In this document: in pieces, positions 44,995-54,100 of the stretch
Layout of the letters: every line of letters begins with the position of its first letter
Position numbering within the stretch: position 1 is the stretch's first letter
From: Candidatus Anammoximicrobium sp.
GTDB taxonomy: Bacteria > Planctomycetota > Planctomycetia > Pirellulales > Pirellulaceae
Assembly: GCA_012515235.1 (NCBI GenBank)
Contig: JAAYYU010000011.1
Location: 1 to 64,000, forward strand
Direction of reading: 5' to 3'
Length of the DNA stretch: 64,000 bases
Position numbers and translations under genes: made by a program
Notes under the pieces: model-generated
The model's input: only the letters and a program-made list of their open reading frames with translations
Told to the model about the DNA's origin: nothing
The model's database searches: none

Positions 44995-46212
44995 TCAATA
45001 CCGGCCATTGGTGGTGGGCACCCCCGAACGGAACTGCTGCCTGGCTTCCAACAGCGCTTGGCCGGCTTTGCCGCTGGTTTCGATCATCAGCAGCGCATCG
45101 GCGCGGCCGCTGCTGGCCAGCGGCAGCACGGGCAGCGGCAGCCCCAGCGGCCCCATGCGTTCTTGCGTCGGCGAGGCGACGACGCCGCAGCCCAGCAGCA
45201 GGACCTGGTTGGCTGGCCAGCGGAACCGTTCGTGCAGTCGCCAACTGACGACTTGCGGCACCTGGACCTGCACGCGTTGAGCGCCGCCAGTGCTCACGGG
45301 GATGTCGACATTGACCGGCACCAACTTCTCAATCTGGTCCACGTCGCACTTGATGACGGCGTCGATGGTGTTGCCGTCCAGCGACATCAGGGGGCTGATC
45401 TGCAGCGAATACCCTTCTTGCATCTGTCCAGTCACGAGTTCATAGCCCGGCCAGACGTCCGACCGCATCCGCACCGAGCGGACGAACGTGCGGGGCGTGG
45501 TCCGTGTGACGGTGTGCGACTGGCCATTGGGGATCGGCACGCTGGACGCGTTCTGCTCGCGGTAATCGGTGCGTTTGCGCAGTTGGGCCAGCAGAATGGC
45601 CGCGTTTTCTTTGGAGACAATCCAGGCTTCCACGCCCGCCGTCTTCACGTCGATCGGCTGCAGCAGGGAGACGGCCGTCGTCCGCCAGTTGGGACTGCCA
45701 ACGCTCACCAGCCGGATGCTGATCGCTTGAGCCTCCGCCTGGCTGCGGACAAACCGGTCCACGATATCCAGCACCAGACGCTGCATTTCCGGGGTGTGGT
45801 AGACGCGCAGGGAGTTCTTGCTTGCGCTGAGGATCCCCAACGGTTCGGAGAACCAGACGTCGGTCCCGGTTTCACGCAGAATCCAGTCGACCAGCGCCTG
45901 CTCCGGCCGCTCCGTGTTGGTGATGCCAGACGTGTAAGGCCGAATGTCGTATTCCCGCCAGACCTGGCCCTGGTCGTTGGGCAACACGCCGGAGCCCTTG
46001 TTGACGAGTGTGACCGGGGTTTGGGCGGCCGAGGCTCCTGAAGCCGTCATCGTCCGGCCGCCTGCCAGCGGTTCGGCCGACACGCTGCCGCTGCTGTTCT
46101 TCCAGCCTGCGCCGTCCGCGTTGGCTCCTGCAATCAGACCGTTCTCTTGCCCCAACGCGGCGGCAGCGCAGACCAACACCGCGGTCCAGAATCCGACGAA
46201 TCGCAGCAACAT
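44995..46212 (-). CDS. Exported protein, possibly secretin-related
   Basis: 405 residues; GGGAGG lies seven bases before the ATG, and the signal peptide is MLLRFVGFWTAVLVCAAAALGQ. A middle segment (QALVDWILRETGTD..., LRVYHTPEMQRLVLDIVDRFV) resembles the small alpha/beta domains of secretins, and the C-terminal half has strand-rich motifs such as EGYSLQISPLMSLDGNTIDAVIKCD and VVSWRLHERFRWPANQVLLLG, recalling the secretin core. It is too short for a full secretin and has no clear outer-membrane S-domain. It could be a pilotin-like or secretin-like component of a secretion or pilus system, but no partners are nearby. Confidence 0.45.
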   Translation of the reverse strand: MLLRFVGFWTAVLVCAAAALGQENGLIAGANADGAGWKNSSGSVSAEPLAGGRTMTASGASAAQTPVTLVNKGSGVLPNDQGQVWREYDIRPYTSGITNTERPEQALVDWILRETGTDVWFSEPLGILSASKNSLRVYHTPEMQRLVLDIVDRFVRSQAEAQAISIRLVSVGSPNWRTTAVSLLQPIDVKTAGVEAWIVSKENAAILLAQLRKRTDYREQNASSVPIPNGQSHTVTRTTPRTFVRSVRMRSDVWPGYELVTGQMQEGYSLQISPLMSLDGNTIDAVIKCDVDQIEKLVPVNVDIPVSTGGAQRVQVQVPQVVSWRLHERFRWPANQVLLLGCGVVASPTQERMGPLGLPLPVLPLASSGRADALLMIETSGKAGQALLEARQQFRSGVPTTNGRY

Positions 46213-46419
46213 CGCAAGCCTCCCTGCTCAGAATGAAGCCGGCCGCGCGGCAAAGCGGGCCTGGCCGGGGCGACGCCGAAAGGTGGGCGGAGTATACGTG
46301 CGTCAACGCCGGGCGGCAAGGCTGATCGGCGACAGGGGAGCGTGGCCGCCGCTAGCACGCTTGATTCGTCCCCGACTACAACCGACAATCAGGAAAACTG
46401 TAGCCAGCGAGGTGCGCTC

Positions 46420-47196
46420 ATGATCGACAGACCGGTGGCCCTGGTGTCGGGCTCGTCCCGCGGGATTGGACGAGGAATCGCCTTGACTTTGGGACGTAAC
46501 GGCTATGCAATTGGTGTCAACTATTTCCGCAGTTCGGAAGCCGCGTCGGCCGTTGTCGCGGAGATCGAAGCTAGCGGAGGACAAGCGATCGCGGTGCGGG
46601 GTGACGTGGGACTGGCGGCAGATCGAGTTGGGCTGGTCCAACAGGTCTGGGAGCACTTTGGGCGTTTGGACGTGTTGGTCAACAACGCCGGGATCACCTC
46701 GCAGGGACGCCGTGATTTGCTGGAAGCGACCGAGGAAAGTTGGGATTTGGTCTTCGACACGAATCTGAAGGGGCCCTTCTTTTTGGCGCAGCTAGCGGCC
46801 AGGCGGATGATCGAAGCGATCGAGGCGGGCCGTATCCCACAGGGCTGGATTATCAATGTGTCGTCGATCTCGGCCTATGCGGTCAGCACGAACCGGGCGG
46901 ATTACTGCATGGCCAAAGCGGCGATGCAGATGATGACTTGGTTGCTCGCCACGCGACTGGCCGAACATCGGATTCTGGTTTATGAAGTCTGTCCGGGGGT
47001 GATCGAGAGCGACATGACGGCCCCCGTCCGGGAAAAATACGACCAATTGATCTCCGAAGGGTTGACGCCGATTCGCCGCTGGGGCACGCCCGAAGACGTG
47101 GCCCGCGCCGTCCTGGCCTTGACCCGCGACGCATTTCCCTTCAGCACCGGCGACCGGATCAACGTGGACGGCGGCTTTCACATCCGGCGACTGTGA
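46420..47196 (+). CDS. Short-chain dehydrogenase/reductase, FabG-like
   Basis: ATG 46420 follows GAGGTG by seven bases and gives 258 residues, normal for classical SDRs. Motifs: cofactor site SGSSRGIGRG, NNAG at about residue 90, catalytic Ser in INVSSIS, YCMAK for the YxxxK pair, and a C-terminal GDRINVDGG. NADP preference is likely from NYFRSSEA after the second strand. Probably a 3-oxoacyl-ACP reductase or sugar dehydrogenase; its place near other genes does not decide between them. It lies 153 bases upstream of the WXG100-like gene on the same strand. Confidence 0.85.
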   Translation: MIDRPVALVSGSSRGIGRGIALTLGRNGYAIGVNYFRSSEAASAVVAEIEASGGQAIAVRGDVGLAADRVGLVQQVWEHFGRLDVLVNNAGITSQGRRDLLEATEESWDLVFDTNLKGPFFLAQLAARRMIEAIEAGRIPQGWIINVSSISAYAVSTNRADYCMAKAAMQMMTWLLATRLAEHRILVYEVCPGVIESDMTAPVREKYDQLISEGLTPIRRWGTPEDVARAVLALTRDAFPFSTGDRINVDGGFHIRRL

Positions 47197-47349
47197 GCGC
47201 CGACTGCGAAAAGAACGCTCCGTGCCGCGGAGTCCAGAGACGCGGCTTTGGGACAGTGTTGGGCTTCTTCTGCCGCATCGCTACGGCGCAAGTTCCCTTT
47301 ACCGGCCCCGCTGCGAGAAACTATAGTTGCGGATAGGGAGGATGTTGCC

Positions 47350-47619
47350 ATGCCGCAAGCGATTGTGGATCCAGAGGAATTGAGGGATTTTGCCCGGAAT
47401 CTGAAGAAGTTCAACAACGATCTGCGCGAACACAGCCGTTCGCTGGCGAACCAGTTGGCCGCCTTGAGCACCACGTGGCGGGATCAAGAGCACAAGAAAT
47501 TCAGCCTGCAGTTCGAAGAAGGCATGAAGATGATCGCCCGTTTCCTCGAAAACAATGAACGCCACGTGCCGTACCTGCTGCGAAAGGCGGAGCATATTGA
47601 CGAGTACTTGAAGTCGTAG
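47350..47619 (+). CDS. WXG100-like small helical protein (type VII-like substrate)
   Basis: ATG 47350 has GGAGG eight bases upstream; 89 residues with no signal peptide. It is predicted as two long helices joined by a turn containing W43-R44-D45, followed by F51. This keeps the WXG100 spacing W-x-G-x-x-x-x-x-F except that Asp replaces Gly. The size and all-helical hairpin are typical of ESX-type secreted proteins, which dimerise and are recognised by an FtsK/SpoIIIE ATPase. Such an ATPase is encoded three genes downstream. There is no obvious C-terminal YxxxD/E export signal. First gene of the module ending at 52614. Confidence 0.72.
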   Translation: MPQAIVDPEELRDFARNLKKFNNDLREHSRSLANQLAALSTTWRDQEHKKFSLQFEEGMKMIARFLENNERHVPYLLRKAEHIDEYLKS

Positions 47620-47745
47620 CTGCCTTGCCGACGAGCGGTCGCCGGTGATCAGCGATCGGGAGTCCGGGGCCAACGGCTGTCAGAAACCGTAACGCGCCCC
47701 CCCTTGACTGACGCATCGCCCCCAACCCCGCACGAAGCCTGGCCA

Positions 47746-47805
47746 CGGTTCACTGACCACTGACCACTGACCACTGACCACTGACACTGACACTGACCAC
47801 CGACA
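47746..47805. repeat. Heptanucleotide tandem repeat next to a start codon
   Basis: Six to seven units of ACTGACC or close variants, running up to the ATG at 47806; the start codon itself sits in AATGACCACTC. It replaces the usual Shine-Dalgarno region, so changes in repeat number could alter translation. Confidence 0.7.
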
Positions 47806-48384
47806 ATGACCACTCAGGCCCAGATCACCTCCATTGACGCCGTGCGGCACTTCAAGCTTGCCTTGGAGGAATTCCAGGCCGAAACCCGCGAAGCCATTAC
47901 CCAACTTCTGCTGGAGATGCGGCGTGGAGCGGACTGGATCGAGCACGACCGGAGCCGTTACTGGCCGCGCGCCATGCAACAGGCCTCCGACGCGGTGATC
48001 GAGGCCCGGAACAACTTGGAGCGTGCCGAACTGGCGCTTCGTCCCGAAGACAAGCGTTCCTGTCACGAGTACAAGATCGCGTTGGACAAGGCCAAGCGCC
48101 GACTGCGTCTGACAGAAGACAAGGTCCGGGCGGTCCGGCGGTGGCGGATCGAGGTGCAACGCGCGGCCGACCATTTCCACGGCGGGCTTGCCAAGCTGGC
48201 AAACTCTTTGGACATGGACCTGCCCCGCGCGCTGGCGGCCCTGGAGCGGATGGCCGCGGCGCTGGATCGCTATGCCGAGCGATCGGCGCCGATGGAGACG
48301 GCGGGCGGAGTGGAAACCGTTTCGGCATCGCCCGCTGCCCCGCCGCCGACTGGCGATGGCGAGTTGCCGGGAGGCGCACGGTGA
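47806..48384 (+). CDS. Coiled-coil protein of the WXG100/FtsK module
   Basis: 192 residues, almost all helical and highly charged, with long heptad-like stretches (ALRPEDKRSCHEYKIALDKA, LRLTEDKVRAVRRWRIEVQR). No signal peptide or membrane helix. Residues ~40-60 contain two Trp residues (ADWIEHDRSRYWPR), loosely like a WXG-type turn. The C terminus is a Pro/Ala-rich tail. The start has no recognisable ribosome site and abuts a tandem repeat. The stop overlaps the next gene in GTGA, so translation is coupled. Possibly a substrate, chaperone or structural partner of the neighbouring ATPase. Confidence 0.62.
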   Translation: MTTQAQITSIDAVRHFKLALEEFQAETREAITQLLLEMRRGADWIEHDRSRYWPRAMQQASDAVIEARNNLERAELALRPEDKRSCHEYKIALDKAKRRLRLTEDKVRAVRRWRIEVQRAADHFHGGLAKLANSLDMDLPRALAALERMAAALDRYAERSAPMETAGGVETVSASPAAPPPTGDGELPGGAR

Positions 48385-48620
48385 GACACTGCGATTTGAT
48401 CAGCGGGTTGGGACGGCTTAAGCACTCCGCGGCCCAGTTGCGGGACGCCTGGCTGACTGCCAAGTCGTACTGGTCGGACCAGGTCAGCCGCGATTTTGAG
48501 AAGAATCATCTGCAGCACCTGCCCGCCGAAATCACACTGGCCGTGGCCGCGGTGCAAGAGTTGACCGACCTGCTGGAACAGGCCGAGAAAGAATTGGAAG
48601 ACCCCCAGTCAGCCGAGTAA
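48381..48620 (+). CDS. Second WXG100-like small helical protein
   Basis: A GTG at 48381, overlapping the previous stop as GTGA and preceded by GGGAGG at seven bases, gives 79 residues. The protein is two helices with a turn at W31-S32-D33 and F39: the pattern WxDQxxxxF is shared with the 89-residue protein 1 kb upstream (WRDQEHKKF against WSDQVSRDF). Both thus keep the WXG100 spacing with Asp for Gly. ESX-type substrates often work as pairs, so the two may form a heterodimer. The ATPase gene starts 13 bases downstream. Confidence 0.65.
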   Translation: MRHCDLISGLGRLKHSAAQLRDAWLTAKSYWSDQVSRDFEKNHLQHLPAEITLAVAAVQELTDLLEQAEKELEDPQSAE

Positions 48621-48633
48621 ACGGACCGTCATC

Positions 48634-51600
48634 ATGCAGAATGCGTTCCTGGATCGTCAGCGGAAGGCCCTGGCCGACTTGGCCCAACTGGTCGCCCAGC
48701 GCGCTGCTGGCGAGGAGGACATCGACCGGCAACATGCGGCGCGGGCGAGCGAAATCCTGGCGCAATACAAATCGCAGCGCGAACAGCTGACCGCGGAATT
48801 CGAAAAAGAGATCGCCGCTCTGCGCGGTGAGTACAGCCAACTCCGCGAGGACGCCGTCTACCAGTACGAGTCGAACAGTTTCGCCGTCGTCCAGGAGGCA
48901 GAGAAGTTCGACAAGGACGTGGCCGAGGAGTTGGAGCGGGGACTGGAGCGCGCGAAACGGCAGTTCCAGATCACCCAGCGGGCCGCCAACGAGGAGTTCG
49001 TCCAGAGCAAGGACAAACCGGGCCAGGACTGCGAGCGAATCCGGCGGCGATGCCAAGGCCGGCTCGAAGAACTCGAAGATGTCTGGCGGCAAACTCAGAA
49101 GCTCTTGCGGCGGCGCGCCTGTGCGTTGCCCGACGACGGACCGGTGGGAACGGAGTTGGCGGCGGACGTGGACCCGCACGAACCGTTCCAGGCGGCGCTC
49201 AGCGCGGCCAAAGCGCGGCTGCAGCAGATGATCCGGCAGCCGGCAGCCAAGTTCCTGGAAGACGGCTGGCCGTTTCTGATCTTCCTGTTCACCGCGGGCG
49301 GACTCGCCTGGCCGGCCGTGCATTTCCTCCACTGGGGTTGGGGGCTCGGAGCCTGTGCCGCCGCGGGCGCCTTCATCGGCCTGGCCGTGCGGCAGTCCGT
49401 GCGTCCCTTTGCCCGCCAGCAGACCCTGGCCGTCCTGCCCGGACTCCAGCAGGCCCTGGCCGACGGCCGGACGGCGATACAGGTGGCGGTTCGCCGGGCG
49501 GAAGTGGGGGCCCAGCGGCAACTCGAAGAACTGGTCGAAACTCGCGAACGGGCCGTCAGCGAAGCGCACGCCCGCTGGGCGCGCACGCGAGTCGAATTGG
49601 CGGACCAGCGCGAGGCGAAGGTCAAGCAGGCGGCCGAACAGTTCCGCGCCCGCCGCAAGGAACTGCAGGAAACCTATCACCGCACGCTGAAGACGTTGGA
49701 CGAGAAATACCCGCCGCTGATCAGCCAGCGGGAAAAACAATTCGCCGCCGAAGCGGAAGCGTTGCTGGACCAGCGTCAGCAGTTGCTGGAAGCCAATCGG
49801 GCGAACCGGGAAGGGTCCTGGGAAAGCGTCGTCCAACGGTGGACAACCGGCTTCGGCCGGTTCCGGGCGGAGGTCGACGACATGAACCGCGTGTGCGACA
49901 CGTGGCTGCCGCCGTGGGACCAAGTGGATTGGAGCCAGCGCGAGGCGGAGTCCGGCGAGTTGCCGGCGCTGCGGATCGGCAGCCTGCAGTTCCGCCTCGA
50001 TTCGCTGCCGCACGGCCTTTCCCCGCATGCCCCGCTGCAGGCGCCGCAAACCGAATTCCTCTTGCCGGCCGCGTTGTCGTACCCCGAGTGCCCGTCGCTG
50101 CTGTACCTGGCCGAAGGCGAAGGCCGGGACGCGGCCATCCGCTCCCTGCAAAACGTCATGCTGCGGCTGATTACCTCGCTGCCGCCTGGCAAGGTCCGCT
50201 TCACGATCGTCGACCCGACCGGACTGGGCCAGAATTTCTCCGCCTTCATGCACCTGGCCGATTTCGATGAACGCCTGGTCTCCAACCGCATCTGGACCGA
50301 GACGCTGCACATCAACAAGCGGTTGACCGACTTGACGGAACACATGGAAAACGTGATCCAGAAGTACCTGCGGAACGAATTTGAATCGATCCAGCAGTAC
50401 AACCGGCACGCGGGCGAGGTCGCCGAGCCGTTTCAGATCCTGGTGGTGGCCAACTTTCCCGCCAATTTCTCCGAGGAAGCCGCGCGGCGGCTGGTCAGTA
50501 TTGCGGCCAGCGGCGCCCGCTGCGGCGTCTACACGCTGATCAGCGTCGACACGAAAATGAAACTGCCGCGGAACTTCGAATTGGCGGACCTGCAGACCGA
50601 CTCGCTCACCCTGGATTGGAACGGTCAGCGGTTCGTTCTGCCCTACGAGGGGGTGCGCGAGTTGCCGCTGACACTGGAGCAGCCGCCGGCAGACGAGCAC
50701 TTCACGGCCATCGTCCGCTCGATCGGCGAACGCGCCAAAGACGCCAGCCGCGTGGAAGTGCCGTTCGTGTCGGTGGCGCCTGCCGCCGAGGACTGGTGGA
50801 GCCTGGACAGCCGCGCGGGGATCGAAGTCCCGCTGGGCCGCGCCGGGGCGACCAACCTGCAGTACATGCGGCTGGGCAAAGGCACGTCCCAGCACGTGCT
50901 GATCTCCGGCAAGACCGGCTCCGGCAAATCGACGCTCCTGCACGCGATGATCACGAACTTGTCCTTGTACTACAGCCCGGACGAAATCCACTTCTACCTG
51001 GTGGACTTCAAGAAAGGCGTTGAATTCAAGCCGTATGCGTCCTTGGGGCTGCCGCACGCCCGCGTGATCGCGATCGAGAGCGAGCGGGAATTCGGCATGA
51101 GCGTCCTGCAGCGACTGGACGTGGAATTGCGCCGCCGCGGCGACCTGTTCCGCGCCCAAAGCGTCCAGGACCTGCGGGCCTACCGCGACGCCAACCCGGA
51201 CGTGCGGATGCCCCGCGTGCTGCTGATGATCGACGAGTTCCAAGAATTCTTCGTCCAGGACGACAAGATCTCCCAGGATGCCGCTCTGCTGCTCGACCGA
51301 CTGGTGCGGCAGGGCCGCGCGTTCGGCATCCACGTGCTGCTGGGCTCCCAGACGCTGGCCGGGGCCTATACGCTGGCCCGCAGCACGCTAGGCCAAATGG
51401 CGGTCCGAATCGCGTTGCAGTGCAGCGAGTCCGACGCGCATCTGATCTTGAGCGACGACAACACCGCCGCGCGGCTGCTCAGCCGGCCCGGCGAAGCGAT
51501 CTACAACGACGCCAACGGCTTGTTCGAGGGCAATCATCCTTTCCAAGTCGTCTGGCTGCCGGATCACGAGCGCGAGCATTACCTGGAGCGGCTGTCCGCG

Positions 51601-52614
51601 CTAGCCGCAGCCCGGCAGCGGCAATCGGAGCCGGCGATCGTGTTTGAGGGCAACACGGCCGCGGATCCGAGCCAGAACGAGTTGCTGCGTGCCTGCCTGA
51701 TGCAGCCACAGCGCACGGGGCCGGCAGCGCCTCGCGCTTGGCTGGGCTCCGCCGTCGCCATCAAGGACCCCGCCTGCGCCGTCTTCCGCCGGCAGGGCGG
51801 CAGCAATCTGCTGATCGTCGGCCAGCAGGAGCAGATGGCGCTGGGCGTGCTGGCCAATTGCGTCGTCAGCCTGGCCGCTGAATTGGTCAAACACCCAGCG
51901 GGCATCGGCGAGCCTCCCTCGGTGGACCACGACCCGACGGGGAGCGTGGCGGACCGTCAGGACGCCTCCCCCCAGGACGCCTCGCCCGAATTCCTCGTCC
52001 TGGACGGCCAGCGTCCCGAATCGCCTTCCGCCGGCTTCTGGAACCGTCTGGCCAAGCACCTTCCCGTGCCGCTGCGCGTGGCCACGGCAAACGCTTCCGG
52101 CGACATCATCCGCGAGTTGTCTGACGAAGTCGACCGCCGGTTGCAGGCCGGCGCGAGTGACGCGCGGCCCCTGTTCCTGATCATCTACAACCTGGCCCGC
52201 TTCCGGGAACTCCGCAAGAGCGAGGAATACAGCTTCTCGCTGGACGACAGCGCCTCCTCGTCCAGTCTGGACAAACAGTTCACAAAGGTGCTTCGCGAAG
52301 GCCCGGACTTCGGCATCCACACGCTGATCTGGTGCGACAACTTCACGAATCTCAACCGCTGGATCGACCGCAACACGATGCACGACATGGCGTTCCGCGT
52401 GCTGTTCCAGATGAGCGCCGGCGATTCGGCCAATCTGATGGACACGGCGGATGCGAGCCGCCTGGGGGTCTACCGCGCGATCCTGTACAACGAAGAGCAG
52501 GGCGAGTTCGAGAAGTTTCGCCCCTACGGCCCGCCCGAGCCCGATTGGCTGCGGTGGGTGCAAGATCAATTAGAACGCCGCGCCGCCGCCCTCACGGCAA
52601 CCAGCGGGCGTTAG
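48634..52614 (+). CDS. Membrane-anchored FtsK/SpoIIIE-type ATPase, EccC-like, with long coiled coils
   Basis: 1,326 residues. Residues 1-170 are a coiled coil; two membrane helices lie at ~212-256 (WPFLIFLFTAGGLAWPAV, GWGLGACAAAGAFIGL); a second coiled coil spans ~270-400. Three ATPase-like domains follow. The first (~440-680) has no Walker A (EGEGRDAAIRSL at ~495). The second (~700-960) is complete: SGKTGSGKST (GKTGSGKS at 759-766) and LLMIDEFQEFF with D867/E868. The third (~1000-1300) is degenerate (GQQEQMALG at ~1063). Three tandem FtsK domains with small WXG100-like partners is the plan of EccC/EssC, the motor of type VII secretion. It is not a chromosome translocase: no gamma domain is seen. 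It is the last gene of the four-gene module. Confidence 0.85.
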   Translation: MQNAFLDRQRKALADLAQLVAQRAAGEEDIDRQHAARASEILAQYKSQREQLTAEFEKEIAALRGEYSQLREDAVYQYESNSFAVVQEAEKFDKDVAEELERGLERAKRQFQITQRAANEEFVQSKDKPGQDCERIRRRCQGRLEELEDVWRQTQKLLRRRACALPDDGPVGTELAADVDPHEPFQAALSAAKARLQQMIRQPAAKFLEDGWPFLIFLFTAGGLAWPAVHFLHWGWGLGACAAAGAFIGLAVRQSVRPFARQQTLAVLPGLQQALADGRTAIQVAVRRAEVGAQRQLEELVETRERAVSEAHARWARTRVELADQREAKVKQAAEQFRARRKELQETYHRTLKTLDEKYPPLISQREKQFAAEAEALLDQRQQLLEANRANREGSWESVVQRWTTGFGRFRAEVDDMNRVCDTWLPPWDQVDWSQREAESGELPALRIGSLQFRLDSLPHGLSPHAPLQAPQTEFLLPAALSYPECPSLLYLAEGEGRDAAIRSLQNVMLRLITSLPPGKVRFTIVDPTGLGQNFSAFMHLADFDERLVSNRIWTETLHINKRLTDLTEHMENVIQKYLRNEFESIQQYNRHAGEVAEPFQILVVANFPANFSEEAARRLVSIAASGARCGVYTLISVDTKMKLPRNFELADLQTDSLTLDWNGQRFVLPYEGVRELPLTLEQPPADEHFTAIVRSIGERAKDASRVEVPFVSVAPAAEDWWSLDSRAGIEVPLGRAGATNLQYMRLGKGTSQHVLISGKTGSGKSTLLHAMITNLSLYYSPDEIHFYLVDFKKGVEFKPYASLGLPHARVIAIESEREFGMSVLQRLDVELRRRGDLFRAQSVQDLRAYRDANPDVRMPRVLLMIDEFQEFFVQDDKISQDAALLLDRLVRQGRAFGIHVLLGSQTLAGAYTLARSTLGQMAVRIALQCSESDAHLILSDDNTAARLLSRPGEAIYNDANGLFEGNHPFQVVWLPDHEREHYLERLSALAAARQRQSEPAIVFEGNTAADPSQNELLRACLMQPQRTGPAAPRAWLGSAVAIKDPACAVFRRQGGSNLLIVGQQEQMALGVLANCVVSLAAELVKHPAGIGEPPSVDHDPTGSVADRQDASPQDASPEFLVLDGQRPESPSAGFWNRLAKHLPVPLRVATANASGDIIRELSDEVDRRLQAGASDARPLFLIIYNLARFRELRKSEEYSFSLDDSASSSSLDKQFTKVLREGPDFGIHTLIWCDNFTNLNRWIDRNTMHDMAFRVLFQMSAGDSANLMDTADASRLGVYRAILYNEEQGEFEKFRPYGPPEPDWLRWVQDQLERRAAALTATSGR

Positions 52615-52615
52615 C

Positions 52616-52643
52616 CCGTTCCCTTTTTCAACAAGCGTCTGAC
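52616..52643 (+). repeat. Possible remnant of element family 1 (copy F)
   Basis: CCCGTTCCCTTTTTCAACAAGCG resembles the right end of copies C and D. It sits between the convergent ATPase and acpS genes. Too short to be certain. Confidence 0.35.
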
Positions 52644-52667
52644 TCCCCCGTCGCGCCCGCCGCTCGT

Positions 52668-53066
52668 TCACTCATCCTCCAGCGGCGATCCCAGGGCCAA
52701 CGCGTAAGCGACGGCGTGGCAGCGGCAGTGCGAGATGCTGATCAGAATCTGCTCGATGCCCAAACACCGGCTAGCCTCCAAGGCGCCGCCACTGAGCACG
52801 ATGAGGGGCCGCCCGCCGATTTCGTTGCGGACCTCAATATCGCACCAACTAACCCCGCGCGACCAACCCGTGCCGAGGGCCTTCATGACGGCTTCTTTGG
52901 CCGCCCAGCGGCCGGCATAGTGCTGGGTGGCCGCCTTGCGTTCGCTGCAGTACTGTATCTCCTGCCGCGTAAACACGCGGTCCAAAAACAACTCGCCGTG
53001 CCGATGGATCATGTCGGCGATCCGCACCGTCTCGACGATGTCCGTACCGATCCCGATGACGTTCAT
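52668..53066 (-). CDS. acpS: Holo-[acyl-carrier-protein] synthase
   Basis: 132 residues, normal length for the AcpS group. Signature segments: GIGTDIVE at the N terminus, with the conserved Asp as Mg ligand, and [15 protein letters not shown], with the conserved Glu and Lys. It transfers 4'-phosphopantetheine from CoA to acyl carrier protein for fatty-acid synthesis in the cytoplasm. The start overlaps the end of trpS by four bases, so the two genes form an operon on the minus strand. Nothing unusual. Confidence 0.94.
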   Translation of the reverse strand: MNVIGIGTDIVETVRIADMIHRHGELFLDRVFTRQEIQYCSERKAATQHYAGRWAAKEAVMKALGTGWSRGVSWCDIEVRNEIGGRPLIVLSGGALEASRCLGIEQILISISHCRCHAVAYALALGSPLEDE

Positions 53067-54034
53067 GACCGCCCCTTGACCCCGCAGGCTTCCTGGGCAC
53101 GCCGCAACGTCCGCTGCGCCTGGGCGCGGGCCCGCTGGGCACCATCGCCCAGGATCTCGCGGACCCGCTCCGGATGAGCCGCCAACTCCAGACGCCGCGC
53201 CCGCGGCTCCGCGAAATATCCCTCCGCCGCCTCCGCCAACGCCTTCTTGACTTCGCCATACCCGAACCCGCCCGCCCGGTACCGGGCAGCCATCGCCTCG
53301 CGCTGCTGGTCGCCGACAAACAGCGAGTACAACTGAAACAAAGGGTCTGTTTCCGGGATTTTGGGTTCCTCGACCGGACGCGAATCGGTCACCATCCGCA
53401 TGACCTTTTTTCGCACTGACTTGGGCTCCTCAAAAATCTCGATCGTGTTGTTGTAGCTCTTCGACATCTTCTCGCCGTCCGTTCCGGGAACGCGCGCGGC
53501 GTTTTCCATGACTTTCGCCTGAGGCAAGACAAACACCTCGCCAAAGGAAAAGTTAAAACTTCCCGCCAGATCGCGGCAGACCTCGATGTGCTGCACCTGA
53601 TCCTCGCCCACCGGCACCAGCTGGGAATCGTAGGCGAGAATGTCCGCGGCCATCAACACGGGGTAAGTGAACAGGCCGGCGTCGGCGGGCAATCCCTTCG
53701 CCTTTTTCTCCTTGAAAGCGTGACAGCGTTCCAGCAGTCCCAGCGGCGTTCCGGTCATCAGGAGCCACGTGAGTTCGCAAACCTCCGGGATGTCGGATTG
53801 CACGAACAAGGTGGCCCGATTGGGGTCCAATCCCAACGCCAGCAGGTCGAGCGCCGCTTCCATGGTGTTCTGCCACAACACGGCGCCGTCACGGACTGTC
53901 GTCAAACCGTGCAGGTTGGCAATGAAGTAATAAGCCTCGTTGTCATGCTGCAGGTCGATGTATTGGCGAATCGCGCCAAAGTAGTTGCCCCAGTGAAATC
54001 GGCCCGTAGGTTGAATTCCGGAAAGTACTCGCAT
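53063..54034 (-). CDS. trpS: Tryptophanyl-tRNA synthetase
   Basis: 323 residues, a typical bacterial TrpRS. It begins [20 protein letters not shown], where the PTGRFHWGN segment is the HIGH-equivalent motif, and has KMSKS in [10 protein letters not shown]. Charges tRNA-Trp with tryptophan in the cytoplasm. The 3' end overlaps acpS. No upstream leader (T-box, attenuator) was recognised in the short gap before it. Confidence 0.95.
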   Translation of the reverse strand: MRVLSGIQPTGRFHWGNYFGAIRQYIDLQHDNEAYYFIANLHGLTTVRDGAVLWQNTMEAALDLLALGLDPNRATLFVQSDIPEVCELTWLLMTGTPLGLLERCHAFKEKKAKGLPADAGLFTYPVLMAADILAYDSQLVPVGEDQVQHIEVCRDLAGSFNFSFGEVFVLPQAKVMENAARVPGTDGEKMSKSYNNTIEIFEEPKSVRKKVMRMVTDSRPVEEPKIPETDPLFQLYSLFVGDQQREAMAARYRAGGFGYGEVKKALAEAAEGYFAEPRARRLELAAHPERVREILGDGAQRARAQAQRTLRRAQEACGVKGRS

Positions 54035-54100
54035 GTTCGTGTGCCGTCAGTAAACGTGAGGAAAGCTGGGGGCGAGTCTGTCGCCCAAGTCAAGGAACGT

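Noticed and set aside
46420..47196. SDR gene considered as part of the WXG100/FtsK module
   Set aside because: A 153-base gap with its own ribosome site, and no functional link to type VII systems; kept separate.
47746..47805. Tandem repeat considered as a CRISPR array
   Set aside because: Units are about 7 bases with no spacers; it is a microsatellite and no cas gene is present.
48532..51333. 933-residue minus-strand frame opposite the FtsK-type ATPase gene
   Set aside because: No motifs; the opposite strand has intact Walker A and B and membrane helices.
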